This document shows, one piece after another, positions 32,340-44,439 of a DNA stretch of 64,000 bases. Source of the stretch: Tolypeutes matacus (Eukaryota; Chordata; Mammalia; Cingulata; Chlamyphoridae); assembly GCA_026826555.1 (NCBI GenBank), contig JAKSZT010053928.1, forward strand, positions 4,201,937 to 4,265,936, written 5' to 3'. The notes under the pieces are model-generated. The model was not told the DNA's origin, searched no databases, and was given only the letters and a program-made list of their open reading frames with translations. The position numbers and the translations under genes were made by a program. Every line of letters starts with the position of its first letter. Position 1 is the stretch's first letter.

Positions 32340-34366
32340 AAAATCGTCATTTCTCCAGCTTGAGTTTTTATTATTCTGAATATATATTACTCTAAGATAG
32401 TATATAATTGGTTAACCTGCTACTATGGTCAATGGGTTACAGCACAAGTTTATATATCATATAAGATGTATGCACATATAAATGCCTTCCCATCCCTCCT
32501 CCCATCATCACATCTTTAAATTATAGACACAAATGGACTTTTCTCCAATGTTAACAAAATCAGGGCTTCTTAGCAGAACAGCTCCTCACAACTGCTCTAA
32601 ACCTCCTTCTTTGAGACAGAGAGAGTTCAACAGTTTATTTGGCAATATAAAATATTTTTCTGTAAATCTCAATCAAATTGGAAAACTGCTTGAGAACCAT
32701 TTGCTCCTATGTACCCTCTGCTGAATTACGACCCCAAAGTCTAAGGAGAAACCACATAGGATAAATGTTTATACTTCTCATGTCCTATGTTCATTTTTGT
32801 TTTGGAGTCTAGTTTTTCTGGGGCCAAAACTATACTACCATACTACTACTAGCAGATAATGGCTGGATTTGGGTGCTTACATTTGTTTCTTCTGCTCCCC
32901 TTCATTTTTTTTTCACATTTGTCTAGGTATGGTGGTCTCTCAGGTAGTAGGTAATAATGTATTGAACTAACCTCCCCATTTTCAATAACTGACAGATCCT
33001 TTGCTGTTCTGTCTTTGCAGGGCTTTGCTACTGACATACTCGGGGTCAGGGGCAAAGTTCTGTGTGGGGGGCATGACTCCATTGAGGTAAGACTGAAGGC
33101 TTGGCATGTGGGAGTTACTCTGTGGCAAATGTTCTCTTGGTGGTACTTTGGGAGACTTGTCTTTGTCACTGTAGGTGCTAAAATCACTTCTGCTGACCAC
33201 CTTCTATAATCTGGCTTTACAGGTTTGTCTTCATTGGCATTCAGAGAGGCTCTGCGTAAATAGCTGGATATCCTTATGGCTGGCTTGTTAAAAGACCCAG
33301 TTGGTCCTGAATCAGTAATCTTCGGTGGGTTTGAGGTGATGGAGGATTTGAAGTTTGGACATATCTATTTTGTTCACATGCCTGGTTGAGATCTGCTGCT
33401 GCAGAAATAGGTGGGTTATCAAAATACATGTAGGTGTCCACACCCATGGAAGCTTTGCCTGCTAGGAACACCATATTTGAAGTCAGAAAGTGTACAATCT
33501 TGTAAAAGAAGTCTGTATCTGAGCTATTTAGGAATTCTGCCTTACATTAAGTCTCATCCAGAGAGATCTTCAGAGATTTGTAGTGATGGATGGGGCCTAG
33601 AACCCTGTTCACAAAGTGTTGTATAGGGAAAAGGGAAGGTGAGTTCTTTATGGGTATAAGGGTAGGGGTGGAAGCACAAACCCCATTTACTTAAAGTTTC
33701 TTAAAACCACGTGCAACTTGATCCTCTTTATATTGTCCCATGTTTTCAGTTGGGAGAATAATAAGAGGGGACAAGCTGGGCTTCTGAGGTGGACCATTTT
33801 CTGCAAAGTAATGACCATCCATCAGAAAAAAATTTGGAAGTATGCCCAATAGATATTAGGTGCATCTTGGCATTGGAGTTCAGATTGTGGGCCATTGTTA
33901 TTGGGTCAATATTGAAAAAGTTATTAATTTTAGGAGGTACCAGGGAATGAACTCAGGACTTCGTACATGGGAAGCAGGCATGCAACACTGAGCTTCATCT
34001 GCTCCCCAGTGAGAGTTGGTGTTTTCATTTGTTTGTTTTGTTTTGTTTTCAGGAAGTACCGGGGATTGAACCTGGGACCTTGTACATGGGAAGCTGGCAT
34101 GCAACCACTTGAGCTAGATCCACTCCCTGAAAAAGTTATTTTCAAACTCACTATGACTGCCCTGGCAGTTCTTCATATTCCCCAGGGCTTGGCCATTATG
34201 TAGAAATCCAGTTTTTAATGGGACTCTAATCTCCCGAGCAGCAACTTCTGCTGTTGACATTGTGCCTTATTTTGGGATGACTCCAAACTGTGGAGCCCAG
34301 GGATTTTTAGACAACCGGTAGTATTCAATGGAGGGTACCTCAGCTCCCCAGGGTACCCTCCTTAAC
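32340..34366 (-). pseudogene. ERRFI1: ERRFI1 (MIG6) processed pseudogene
   Basis: Minus-strand segments match ERRFI1, a cytoplasmic feedback inhibitor of EGFR kinases, in order and without introns: the start (ATG 34258-34260, [14 protein letters not shown]), [88 protein letters not shown] and the terminal HLSYVVSP with stop at 32741-32743. The 3' UTR continues to about 32345 with an AATAAA-like 'aataataaaa'. Several frameshifts and stops, and a dimeric SINE (33925-34128), disrupt it. The EGFR-binding segment is therefore not encoded in one frame. The 3' end touches the ERV-L target site, so the A-tail is not clear. Confidence 0.9.
33925..34128 (-). mobile_element. Dimeric tRNA-derived SINE
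   Basis: Two tRNA-like monomers in tandem (minus strand, about 34055-34128 and 33925-34008) are joined by a linker with 'caaacaaatgaaaacaccaactc'. One duplicated target, 'gaaaaagttatt' (33913-33924 and 34129-34140), flanks the pair. It lies in the ERRFI1 retrocopy, so it is younger than it. Confidence 0.78.
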
Positions 34367-34377
34367 TTCACTACATT

Positions 34378-36093
34378 AAAAAAAATTTTTTTATTACAGA
34401 AGTTGTGAACTTATAAAACAACTCATACACATGTGTAGAATTCCCATACAACACCCCTTTACCCATAGACCATACCATTGTGGAATATTTGTTACAGATT
34501 ATGAGATAATATCATCAAACTATTACCACTAACTGTGGTCCATAGTGTACATTTGGCATATTTTTTCCATACGCCCCTATTATTAACACAGTACATATTT
34601 GATATTGATGCAAGAATATTACAGTCCATAAATCCATTAATTGTATTTTTCCCATGCTTCTCCACTTTCCCACCACCCTGCAATAGTGATATACATCTAT
34701 CCTAGTTCACAGAAGGACATTCTTGCATTTGTACTGTTAGCCACAATTCTCATCCACTTCTGGGTTCACTGTTATTCAGTTCCTAGATTATTCTCTAGAT
34801 TTCTTTCAATTTACATTTACATCCCTAGACTACCCATTTATAAACCAGCTGACTCACTATACTGTGTTATCATCAACTCCACCCATTTCCGCACTTTTAT
34901 AGTCAAGTTAATTGAAACTTCTACATACATTAAGCATCAGTACTTCTTGCAGCCCTCCTCTTATCTCCTAATAACCTATACTCTAAGTTTCAACTCCATG
35001 TGTTTATTCTTCGTATTTAGTTCATTTTAGTGAGACCATGAAATATTTGTCCTTTTGTGCCTGGCTTGTTTTACTTAGCATAATGTCTTCAAGATTCATC
35101 CACGTTATCGTATGTGTCCCAATTTCATTTCTTCTTACTGCAGCATAGTATATACATCATATGTGTATACCACCTTTTGTTAATCCATTCATTGGTTGAA
35201 AGACACTTGGGTTGTTTCCATCTTTTGGCAATTGTGAATAACGCTGCTATGAACATTGGTGTGCAAATGTCTGTTTGTGTCATAGTTTTCAGTTCTTCTG
35301 GATATATTCCTAGTAGAGGAATTGCTGGATCATATGGCAGTTCTATATTTAGCTTCCTGAAGAACTGTCAAACCATCTTCCACACAGGCTGCACCATTTT
35401 ACAATCCCACCAACAGTGAAGGAGTGTTCCTATTTCTCCACATCCTCTCAAGCACTTGTTTTCTGCTTTGTTAAAAATGGCCATTCTATTTGGTGTGAGA
35501 TGATACCTCATTGTCATTTTGATTTGCATTTCCCTAACAGCTAATGATACTGAACATTTTTTTCATGTGCTTTTTGGCCATTTGTATTTCCTCTTTGGAG
35601 AAATGTCTATTTAAGTCTTTTGCCCATTTTTCAATTGGATTGCTTGCTCTTTTATTGTTGAGTTGTATGATCTCTTTATACAGAATGAAAATCAAACACT
35701 TATCAGCTATGTGGTTTCCAAATATTTTCTCCCATTGAATGGGCTGCCTTTTCACCTTCTTGATGAAGTCCTTTGAATCACAAAAGTGTTTAAGTATGAT
35801 GAGGTCCCATTTATCCATGTTTTCTTTCATTGCTAGTGCTTTTGGTGTAAGGTTTAAGAATCCACAACCTACCTCTAGGTCCTGAAGATGTTTTCCTACA
35901 TTTTCTTCTAGGGGCTTTATGGTTCTAGCTTTTATATATAGGTCTTTGATCCATTTTGAGTTAATTTTTGTATAAGGTGTGAGATAGGGGTCCTCTTTCT
36001 TTCTTTTGGCTATGGATATCCAGTTCTCCCAGCACCATTTGTTGAATAGACTGTTCTGCCCCAGCTGGGTGTGTTTGACAGGCTTGTCAAAAA
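34378..36093 (-). mobile_element. L1 LINE, 5'-truncated
   Basis: The plus strand begins with an A/T-rich tail complement and runs through an L1 3' UTR into the ORF2 C-terminus. Minus-strand residues near 35540-35830 read KWDLIILKHFC and QPIQWEKIFGNHIADKCLIF. The target 'ttcactacatt' is duplicated at 34367-34377 and 36094-36104. It is truncated within ORF2 near 36093. Confidence 0.88.
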
Positions 36094-36104
36094 TTCACTA
36101 CATT

Positions 36105-36510
36105 TTGATCAGATGACTATCAATGCCACTGATTTCTTTCAGAATTACCATACCCTGCTCAAGTGGTTTCCTTGAAAAAATAGTTCAGGAAATGTAGTGG
36201 ACACTGCTGGTGTATTTTTCTCACAGGACCCTAATGTTGCTCAGGATTTTTGCTCAGTCTCCATATTCCACACAGCCATGTATCTCAGGGGAAGTTGACC
36301 TCATCTTCACAATCAAGGGTTGAATGGTCTAACCCATTCAACTTTCTCTGCCAGTTTGGTTCAATTGTGGGCATGAGACCCAATTATGCCCAGTGAAATG
36401 AGAGAAGTCTTCTGGAGAGTCTCTGAAACATATTTCCTTATTTCTAAGAGAGTTAAAAGAAGAGATGGGTTTTTTTTTTTTTTCTTTCTCTGAATATTGT
36501 CATTTCTGGG
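36105..36510. other. Intergenic DNA
   Basis: No gene is recognised. It may include a little more of the ERRFI1 5' UTR region displaced by the L1, but I cannot show this. Confidence 0.4.
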
Positions 36511-36522
36511 CATAGAACATAT

Positions 36523-36720
36523 ATATATATATATATTTTTTTTTTTTTTAAAGATTTTATTTATTTATTCATTTATCCCCCCCTTGCTGCTTGTGCTCGC
36601 TGGGTCAGCTAACCACGCCGTGCGGGCGGGCCTGCCCTCACCAGGAGGCCCCGGGAACCGAACCCGGGGCCTCCCATATGGTAAACGGGAGCCCTACTGA
36701 TTGAGCCACAGCCGCTTCCC
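36523..36720 (-). mobile_element. DAS-type SINE
   Basis: A T-run, 'aaagattttatttatttattcattta', the full GC-rich body and 'cagccgcttccc'. The target 'catagaacatat' is duplicated at 36511-36522 and 36721-36732. Confidence 0.9.
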
Positions 36721-36732
36721 CATAGAACATAT

Positions 36733-37590
36733 TTTGGATGTGTTGCAGTCCTTTGCTAGTAGCCTGAGGATGAAACTATAGGAATTCTGGGGAAGACAGA
36801 GCAATGATATGGAAAGAATCTGGATCTTTGAAGATAATGTTGAGCTACTGAATCCACTCATCCGGAAATTCTCCCTCTCTGAACTTCCTGTTACACAGGA
36901 TCAATTTCCATTGAATCAGAATTTCTATTACTTGTGGCAAAAAGCATCTAAGCTAATACATTAATATTTACTTTTCTAGATTAGCAAATGCCTTTTTTCC
37001 TATTGTCTCTAGGAAAAATAATATGCAAAATTTTAAATATTCCTAAATCTTTATCTATGAATTGTTGTAGAGATTAGATATATCTCTAGTAGTTTCTGGG
37101 ATGTTAACTGGACTCTTTAGTCGACATTCTTTCAAATACTATGAACAATTCCAGAATAGAAAACAGTTGATTAAACATAGGCTTCACTTCATAGGTAACT
37201 TCTGGTCAGATTTCAAAATTTGAAATCAAGCTTTGTCAAGTGGAAGATTGAAAACTGAAAATCTGCTTCTTTGCTGATGCCTAACTGGGTCTTAGTACTG
37301 CTGGTAATGGAACAGGGAAAGGGGATAATGGTTTAGTGATTAAGCACTGCCTGGTACATAACATCAGAAGTCCTGAAAGTAAGAAAATTAAGATTTTTTT
37401 TAAACTTTCAAATTGTAATCAAAGTATTTACATATCCTTCTAAAGACATTACCAGGTAATTATATAGTCATTTGTGTAATTACTTGTTTCTTTACTCCAT
37501 GAGATTGTAAGCTCCTTGAGGGTAAGGACCATGTTTATCTTTTTCTTTACTGCTCTGCTAAAGCCTAGAGCAATCCTTGGTGTGGAGTAC
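36733..37590. other. Intergenic DNA with an L2 trace
   Basis: No gene is seen. 'gattgtaagctccttgagggtaaggacc' at about 37503 is the signature of an L2 3' end (37495-37600). Confidence 0.5.
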
Positions 37591-37599
37591 AGTGCTTTA

Positions 37600-38926
37600 A
37601 AGAGACTGTTGGTAGGAATACAGATGCTAAAGAGACTTTTTATGAGGCCTTAGAAGTAAATGATGAAATTATTATTGGAAATTGGAGGAGGTGAATGGTG
37701 TTTTAAAGGTGTAGAGAATTTAGCAAGATTGACTCCTGATGTTATATGGATGGCAGACTTTGAAAATGGTGAGCCTGGTCAGCTAGCTGATTCTGGAAAT
37801 TCCAAGCCTCTGGAAATCAAGCCCCCAGATGATAGTGCCCCATTTGAGGACTTAACTAAACTTGGAACTTGTAAATCAGGATTGAAAATGCAGTTATCTA
37901 ATAAAGACCTGTGGAAAGTCTTACTCTCAGGAAGCAGGACGCCTGCTTCCTGCATGCTAAACCAAAAAGCTTTTTGCGAGAGCTGTATGAACAAAACCAC
38001 TGTCAGGCTGGACTAAAAGGGACATAGGAGGGAGATACGGATGGGAAAACAGCTTTAAGAGGAAAACCATGGAAGCTGAGATCTGGAATTAAGACATCTC
38101 CTTGGGCCAAGAGTGGAACCCCACCCATGTGTAAAGAGAGGGTGAGTTTGCCCTGGAAGTTGAAGAGGGTGGATGCTCCAGCCTGCTGTTCAGGGAAAGT
38201 TTTGCCAGCCCAGGCTACTGAGATGGTGGAGCACATTCCCCAAGGGTTGGGGAGAGTAAGGTTGTCACCCCATAGATCTGAGAGTGGTGGGCCTGTCCCC
38301 CATAGATTAGGGAAAGCCAGGTTGTCAACTCATTACTCTGAGGGGGTTGGGCCTGTAGGCCAGAGATTAGGGAGAATGTTGTCTCTCCTTCACTGTACTA
38401 ACGGGGCTGAGATTGTACCCCAGAGATTGTGGAAGGTGTGGCCATCACCCTAATGTTCTTGGAGGGTGAGGTCTGGAGCTTGGTTGCCACCTAGATGCTT
38501 GATGAGGGTGGAACCAAGAAAATGGCCGTTGGGCAAGCCTGTAGAAAGGGTGGGTCCCCATGAGAGAAAAAACCATCATCTTGAGAATGACTCTCAGACT
38601 TTGAAATCTAATGAAATATGCCCTGCAGGTTTTAAGAACTGTTCTGGACTAGTAACTCATGTTTTCCTCCCAAATTCTCCTTATGATAATGCAAATGTTT
38701 ATCCTTTGTCTGTCCCTTTGTATATTGGAAGCAGATAAATTGTTTTGTATGCTTCAGAGGTCTACCGCCAGAGGGACTTTGCCCCAAGACTGTATTTCTA
38801 TAAACTGATTTTGATGTGATTTTGTGCTTAGCATTTGTCTTTTTTATATATACCTAATCTTAGCATTGCTACTGAAATAAGGTTTTTTGAATATTGTAAT
38901 GTCTTTTTGGAATTCAGAGGGTGGAG
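37600..38926 (+). mobile_element. MaLR-like internal region
   Basis: The stretch 'agactttttatgaggccttagaagtaaatgatgaaattattattgg' has the wording of mammalian MaLR internal sequences. It runs directly into an LTR at 38927. Short frames occur, but nothing coding. Related phrases ('gtgaggttgtcaccccatag') repeat loosely at 38250-38460. Confidence 0.5.
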
Positions 38927-39459
38927 TGTGGTAGTTTGATATTATTTATGAATTCCAAAAAGGAGATATTATGTGTGTAAACTGGTATGTTCCTTTGGAC
39001 CTGATACCCTCTGATTGTATTAGATTTAGCTGAGACGTCTTTGATTAACTTATGTTAAGATTAGGCTTTGATTGGACCATGTCACTGGGGCTTGCAGGGT
39101 TGAGTCCCCACTGCCTTGGCGGGCTGATAAAACAGACTCGCACACAGAAGTAGGCACACAGAGAAGATACACAGAGGACCCTGAAGCCCAGGTTAGAGAG
39201 ATGAGCCTGATAGTCTACAACTGACCTTGTGGAGAAACTAGAGAAGCTGAGCCCAGAGAGAAATGAGCCCTGGGAAGAGAGGAACCCAGGAAGCCTGAAC
39301 CCTGGCAGCCATGTTGCTCCAACACATGGCAATAGACTTTGGTGAGGGAAGTAACTTATGCTTTATGGTCTGGTAACTGTAAACTGTAAATTTCTACCCC
39401 AAATAAATAGAACAGAGTTCTGGTACTTTGTATCAGCACCCCTTGGCTGACTAATAAAC
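38927..39459 (+). mobile_element. MaLR/ERVL-like LTR (3' LTR of the preceding unit)
   Basis: It starts 'tgtggtagtttgatattatttatgaattcc' and ends near 'ccttggctgactaata'. The sequence parallels 40092-40673 along its length, including 'gtggagaaactagagaagctgagcccagagag' and 'ggtgagggaagtaacttatg'. Confidence 0.7.
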
Positions 39460-39464
39460 TGGGG

Positions 39465-39624
39465 AACTCATCCAGGACCCTCATCAGAGCCCCTGGCTTG
39501 CAGACTACCCTAGGGAATTTGGACTTGTGCATCCCCAGATTTGTGAAAGACAATTTTATAAAATCTCATACTACTTACAGGTATCTCGTGTCGGTTCTGT
39601 TACCCTGGAGAACCCTAATACAAC
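39465..39624 (+). mobile_element. ERV-L LTR fragment related to the young provirus
   Basis: 'ggacttgtgcatccccag...tttataaaatctcatac...ggttctgttaccctggagaaccctaataca' parallels the last ~150 bp of the provirus LTR in element orientation. It is more diverged and 5'-truncated, so it records an older member of the same lineage. Confidence 0.68.
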
Positions 39625-40091
39625 TGTACATTTACTATCAGGCTTCAATTTCCCTTTTAGTGTACTTATTACTATTATCTTATTATCAATTGCACTTGTA
39701 ACAGATGTGGCTAACTTGGAACAAGTGTAGTTCAAGTGCTGCAAGCCCACAATGAACACATCACTGCTTCTTTTCCTCCTTTCCTTTGGACCCTCCCTCT
39801 CTGGACCTTCTTCCTGTCTCCTGTCCTTTAGCTTCCTGTCCAGGATCAGTAAATCTCTGGATTTCCAATGGGGCTACTGTTCATTAGGAGATAAATTACT
39901 GGCTCTACATCACTCCCTAGATCTTCTGGGAACTTTGGTCAGTGCACTAGATCCCTGGTCATTGGAAGAAGCCTAGGTAGGAAAGAAAAATTCAGAGGCT
40001 AATGATAGCAAAGAGTGAAAACATGGGCTGTGGCTACTTTTCTTTCATCCTAGTGATCTTTCCTCAGTACTACATTATGTTGAGATGATGC
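39625..40091. other. Intergenic DNA
   Basis: No gene or clear repeat. The 74-residue frame at 39752-39976 has no recognisable domain. Confidence 0.4.
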
Positions 40092-40673
40092 TGTAGCAGT
40101 CTGGCAGTTTGATATAGTTATGAATTCCAAAAAGAGATATTGGATTATGCTTGTAAACTGGTCTGTTACTCTGGGCACGATTAAGTTATGATTAGGGCGT
40201 TGACTGGGCCATGTCAGTAGGGTGTTGAGCCCCACCCCTTGGTGAGTGGGGTCTCAAAGATAAAAGGACATGGCAAAGGACAGAGTTGGAGTTTTTCTGA
40301 GTTGGGAGTTCTGATGTTGGTCTTGAGCTGGAGTCCCGGAAGTAAGAGCGCTTGGTTGTGAGGAAAGAGAGAAGGCCCCGGGAAAAGAGACAAGCTGTTT
40401 GTCTGAGAGTCTACAGCTGACCTTGTGGAGGAAACAGAGGCGCTGAGCCTGGAGAGAAACGCAGCCCAGGGAAGAGAGGAACCCAAGAAGCCTGAACCCT
40501 GGCAAACACCAGCAGCTGTCTTGCTCCAACATGTGGCAATGAACTTTGGTGAGGGAAGAAATTTATGATTTAAGGCCTGGTAACTGTCGACTTCTACCCC
40601 AAATAAATACCCTTTATAAAAATCAACTGATTTCTGGTATTTTGCATCGGCACCCCTTTAGCCGACTAATACA
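40092..40673 (+). mobile_element. Solo LTR, MaLR/ERVL-like
   Basis: 582 bp from 'tgtagcagtctggcagtttgatatag' to 'cctttagccgactaataca'. The flanking 5-mers 'gatgc' (40087-40091) and 'aatgc' (40674-40678) match at 4 of 5. It contains 'ccccaaataaatacc' near 40600, a plausible AATAAA polyadenylation signal. Confidence 0.8.
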
Positions 40674-40833
40674 AATGCCATGGTCTATTTTCACTCACCA
40701 TCTGACAGAAATCTTTCAATTTCCATTTCAGTCCATTTCTGAATCTTTTCTCTATATATCACTTAATCATTGGGCCAAGAGGTACTAAATAGACTTCCCC
40801 TTATGCAAAAGGCCCAAGGGCAAGGTTTCCTAT

Positions 40834-41393
40834 TGTATTAGTCAGCCAAAGGGGTGCTGATGCAAAATACCAGAAATCAGTTGCTTTTTATAAAGGGTAT
40901 TTATTTGGGGTAGAAGCTTACAGTTACGAGGCCATTAAGTGTTAAGTTACTTCCCTCACCAAAGTCTATGGCCACGTGTTGGAGCAATATGGCTGTGAGG
41001 TCTGCCAGCTTCCCGAGTTCCTCTATTCCTGGGGCTTGCCTCTCTCCAGGATCAGGCTTGCTTCTCTCCACAAGGCCAGCTGTAGACTATCAGGCGAATG
41101 GCTTGTCTCTTCCTGGGGCCTTTTCTCCTTCCTCATGACCAAGCTCTGTGTGTGCTTGCTTCCCTGGGCTCCAGCATTAAAACTCCAACATCAAAAACTC
41201 CAACTAACTTCTCTGCTCTACCATGTAGTTTTATCTGAGTCCCCGCCCACCAAGGGTTCGGCACTCAACATCATACTGACATGGCCCAATCAAAGCCCTA
41301 ATCATAACTTAATCATGCCCAGAGGAAGAGACCAGTTCATGAGCATAATCCAGTATCTATTTTTGGGATTCATAACTATATAAAACTGCCACA
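40834..41393 (-). mobile_element. Solo LTR, MaLR/ERVL-like
   Basis: 560 bp with plus-strand ends 'tgtattagtcagccaaagg' and 'tataaaactgccaca'. A perfect 5-bp duplication 'cctat' is at 40829-40833 and 41394-41398. It is the inverted counterpart of the LTR at 40092-40673. Confidence 0.85.
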
Positions 41394-41441
41394 CCTATAT
41401 TCAAAATAATTTTATTAGTCTTGGTATTAGGCTTAATTCTT

Positions 41442-41883
41442 TTTTTTTTTTAAAGATTTATTTATTTACTTTATGCATTTTAAACCCCCCTTCCCCATTT
41501 GTTGTTTTGTGTCCATTTGCTGGGCAATTCTCCGTGTCTGTTTTCTGCCATCTCTTCTCATTCTCCTCCTCCAGTCCTCACCAGGATTCGATCCTGGAGA
41601 CCTCCGATGTAGGAGAGAGGTATTCTGCCGCCTGCGCCACCTCAGCTCCTGGCTTCTGGAGCTTTTCGGAGCATCTCGTCTTGTCTCTCCCCTGTTACGT
41701 CATCATCCTGCTGCATGGCTCCCCGGGCCGGACAGCTCAGCAGCACACAGAGCCTGGCAGCCCATGCGCCTTCTATATATATATATATATTTTTTTTTTA
41801 CTTTACCGGGAGGTCTCGGGGATCGAACCCAGGTCCCTCCATATGGCAGACGGACGCCCAACCATTTGAGCCACACCCGCCCC
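41442..41883 (-). mobile_element. Long DAS-type SINE
   Basis: T-run, 'aaagatttatttatttacttta', CT-rich body, a short (TA)n at 41776-41790 and a tRNA-like head near 41800-41883. The target 'taggcttaattctt' is duplicated at 41428-41441 and 41884-41897. Confidence 0.87.
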
Positions 41884-41897
41884 TAGGCTTAATTCTT

Positions 41898-42795
41898 AAA
41901 ATCCTGTGTCTCTCTCACAGATCTTCTTTTACCATTAGAAGAGTAGTGATCCATTGGGGTCTTCTCTGAGAACTGCCTGCCATGTTAGTAGGGATAGGTC
42001 ACCCATAGGGATGTTTATGCTATGTGACCCCTACTCAATTACGGTTGATTGGACCCTTGGTAGAACTTTACTCAAACTCAATCAGTTCCTCCTTCTCATG
42101 AATATGAATTGATCCCCATGCCTGCTAATTGGAAATGGAGTCCTATTATTGAGCAATTGGCCACTCCTAGCTCCCACATCTGTGTTATCTGCTTTGTAAA
42201 TGCACTTTAGGAATTAATTTTGCAAATATTTGTAGGTAACCTGTTTTATGGCTGTAGAACTGTTTTCTGTTGGTAAATGCACTTTAAAGGTGGTCAAAAG
42301 TACAGGTAAGAAAGATGTAGCTGCAAATTGAGAAACTGGTAATTGACTCAAGGACTTGATAGTGTGAATTCAAGGGAATGGGTAGATCTGAGAGATATTG
42401 AGATTGAAGAAGTAACTAGACTTTACCAAAGACAGTGATAACTTGAAGAGGATTCCACTACTTCACAATTGGGGAACCATTTCAATTAATATTGGAGTGG
42501 CTGGTTATTGGGCAGAAAGGGCTCTCTGGGATTGTTGAGTTTTTTAAGTTATGGTTCTTCTCTCCACAAATAGCAGTGTGAACACAATCACAGAACTTCA
42601 CTGTACTAAAACAGCAGTAGAACTATTCAGGAATTACTTTGTAAGAACCATTCATGAGATTTATACTGATGGTAGACACAATGTGAGCTAGCTAGCTTCT
42701 CTTTGTTTCATAGCTAGAGTATAGTAGACAACTGTTTTATAAATACATGGTTTTGATGACAAGGGTACTGGATTGAGAGACTATAAATAGTACAT
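41898..42795. other. Intergenic DNA
   Basis: No gene, CpG cluster or confident repeat is seen. Confidence 0.45.
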
Positions 42796-42799
42796 ATTA

Positions 42800-43206
42800 G
42801 GAAGTTGATGTGGCTCAAGCGATTGGGCTTCTGTCTACCATATAGGAGGCCCAGGGTTTGATTCCCAGGGCCTCCTGGTAAAGGCAAGTTGGCCCGTGTG
42901 GAGTGCTGGCCTGTGTGTAGAGCTGGCCCATGCAGTAGAGCTGGCACAGCAAAATGACACAACAAGAAGAGACACAGAAGAGAGACAATAAGAGATGCAG
43001 CAGATCAGGGAACTGAGGCGGTGCAAGAGATTGAGGTCCTCTCTCCCACTCCAGAAGGTCCCTGGATCGGTTCCTGGTGCTGCCTAAAAAGAGACAAGCA
43101 GACACAGAAGAACACACAGTGAATGGACACAGAGAGCAGACAGCGAGCGCAAAAACAATGGGGTGGGGGGTAGGGGAGTAATAAATAAATAAATATTTTT
43201 AAAAAA
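42800..43206 (+). mobile_element. DAS-type SINE (long form)
   Basis: Head 'ggaagttgatgtggctcaag', B-box-like 'gggtttgattcccagg', repeated 'gagctggcc' units, a second tRNA-like part near 43025-43080 and the tail 'aaataaataaata'. The flanks (42787-42799 and 43204-43217) match only weakly. Confidence 0.8.
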
Positions 43207-43451
43207 TACTATGTATTTATGAATGTTATTAAGAAAAAAATGATACAAAACCAAATCAAGTTGCCTGTGTCCTTGAGGAATTTCCAAAATTACAGAAAAC
43301 ACACTTTAAATTTAACTTAGTATATCTCATAGAGCTAAGAAAAGACCTTAATGCAATTAAAAAAAAAAAAAATAGTGGCTCAGTTGTTGCTCATAATGAG
43401 TCCATATTAGAGAAAAAAAATTTTTTTTGGCTGAAAGGAAAGGGAACAGGT

Positions 43452-43719
43452 GGGGATTGGATGTGGCTCCAGCAGTTGAATGCCTCCTTCCCAAATGGGA
43501 GGTCCCAGGTTCAGTTTCCGGTGCCTCCTAAAAAAAAAACAAAAAAACAAACAACAAGCAAACAAATGAAAAAAAAAAAAAGAAAAAAAACCCAAGTCAG
43601 GGGAGTTGATAGGGCTCAGTGGTTGAGCACCAGCTTTCCACATATGAGGTCCGGGGTTCAATCCTTGGCCCTGGTACCTAAAAAAAGAAAAAAAGAAAAA
43701 AAAAAAAAAGAAATAAAAA
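43452..43719 (+). mobile_element. Dimeric tRNA-derived SINE
   Basis: Monomers at about 43453-43530 and 43600-43680 are separated by an A-rich linker with 'caaacaaatgaaaa' and 'cccaagtcag'. The target 'ggaacaggt' is duplicated at 43443-43451 and 43720-43728. The arrangement matches 23609-23916 and 33925-34128. Confidence 0.78.
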
Positions 43720-43744
43720 GGAACAGGTTTTTCAGTTAGATTGC

Positions 43745-43860
43745 GTTTGAAATCTGGCTGCTGCCATTTACTAGTTGTGTGTCTTTGTCCAAATTACCTA
43801 GCCTTTCTGAGACTGTTTTCTTATCTGTAAAATGGGGATAAGAATCAACTCGGATCCTTT
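43745..43860 (+). repeat. MIR element
   Basis: 'gccatttactagttgtgtgtctttg' and 'ttatctgtaaaatggggataagaat' are the MIR core and tail wording. Confidence 0.7.
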
Positions 43861-44034
43861 CCTTTATTAGCAACTAGTCTCTTTGAAAGAAGCTGCTAGT
43901 CTCCCCCCACCCCGCCTTTTTTTTTGGATAGGTATTGCATTTATTGTAACGAATACTTGAATGCGGACTGAGGGCCAGGATCTAAATTATAGAGTTCTTT
44001 CTACAATGGCGGTCATTGTGTAGTCTAGTAGGTA

Positions 44035-44290
44035 ATGGGCAAGATGGAATGAAGCCTAATAATAACAGCTATTATTATGAGCCTCTGAGCTTTTGCTATA
44101 TGTGCCAGGTGCTGTAGCTACAAGCTTTACACACATTATCTCACTCTATCCTCAGATGACCTTGTGAGATAGGGTGAGATGGATCTCAACAGACTTATTT
44201 TATCGAAGAAGAAATTGAAGCCCAGAAAGGTTAATTTGTCCAGCTAGTGGATGGTGGATTCCAGATTGGAACCTGGGTTTCTCTCAACTA
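44035..44290 (+). repeat. Old mammalian-wide repeat (MIR-type)
   Basis: 'tatatgtgccaggtgctg', 'cacattatctcactctatcctcag' and 'gaagaaattgaagcccagaaaggtt' are typical of an ancient mammalian interspersed repeat. It is diverged. Confidence 0.55.
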
Positions 44291-44439
44291 CCAGAGAAAA
44301 AAAGGGGGAAAATGGCATTCTGGAATCCAGTATCTATGTGAGACGCCTGACGGGAAGGTGGGGAAGGAATCTAAATCATAAGCTTCCCTTTACTCACCCC
44401 TTTTTTTCTTAAAGAAAGTTTATTTATAAGAGTTTCTCA

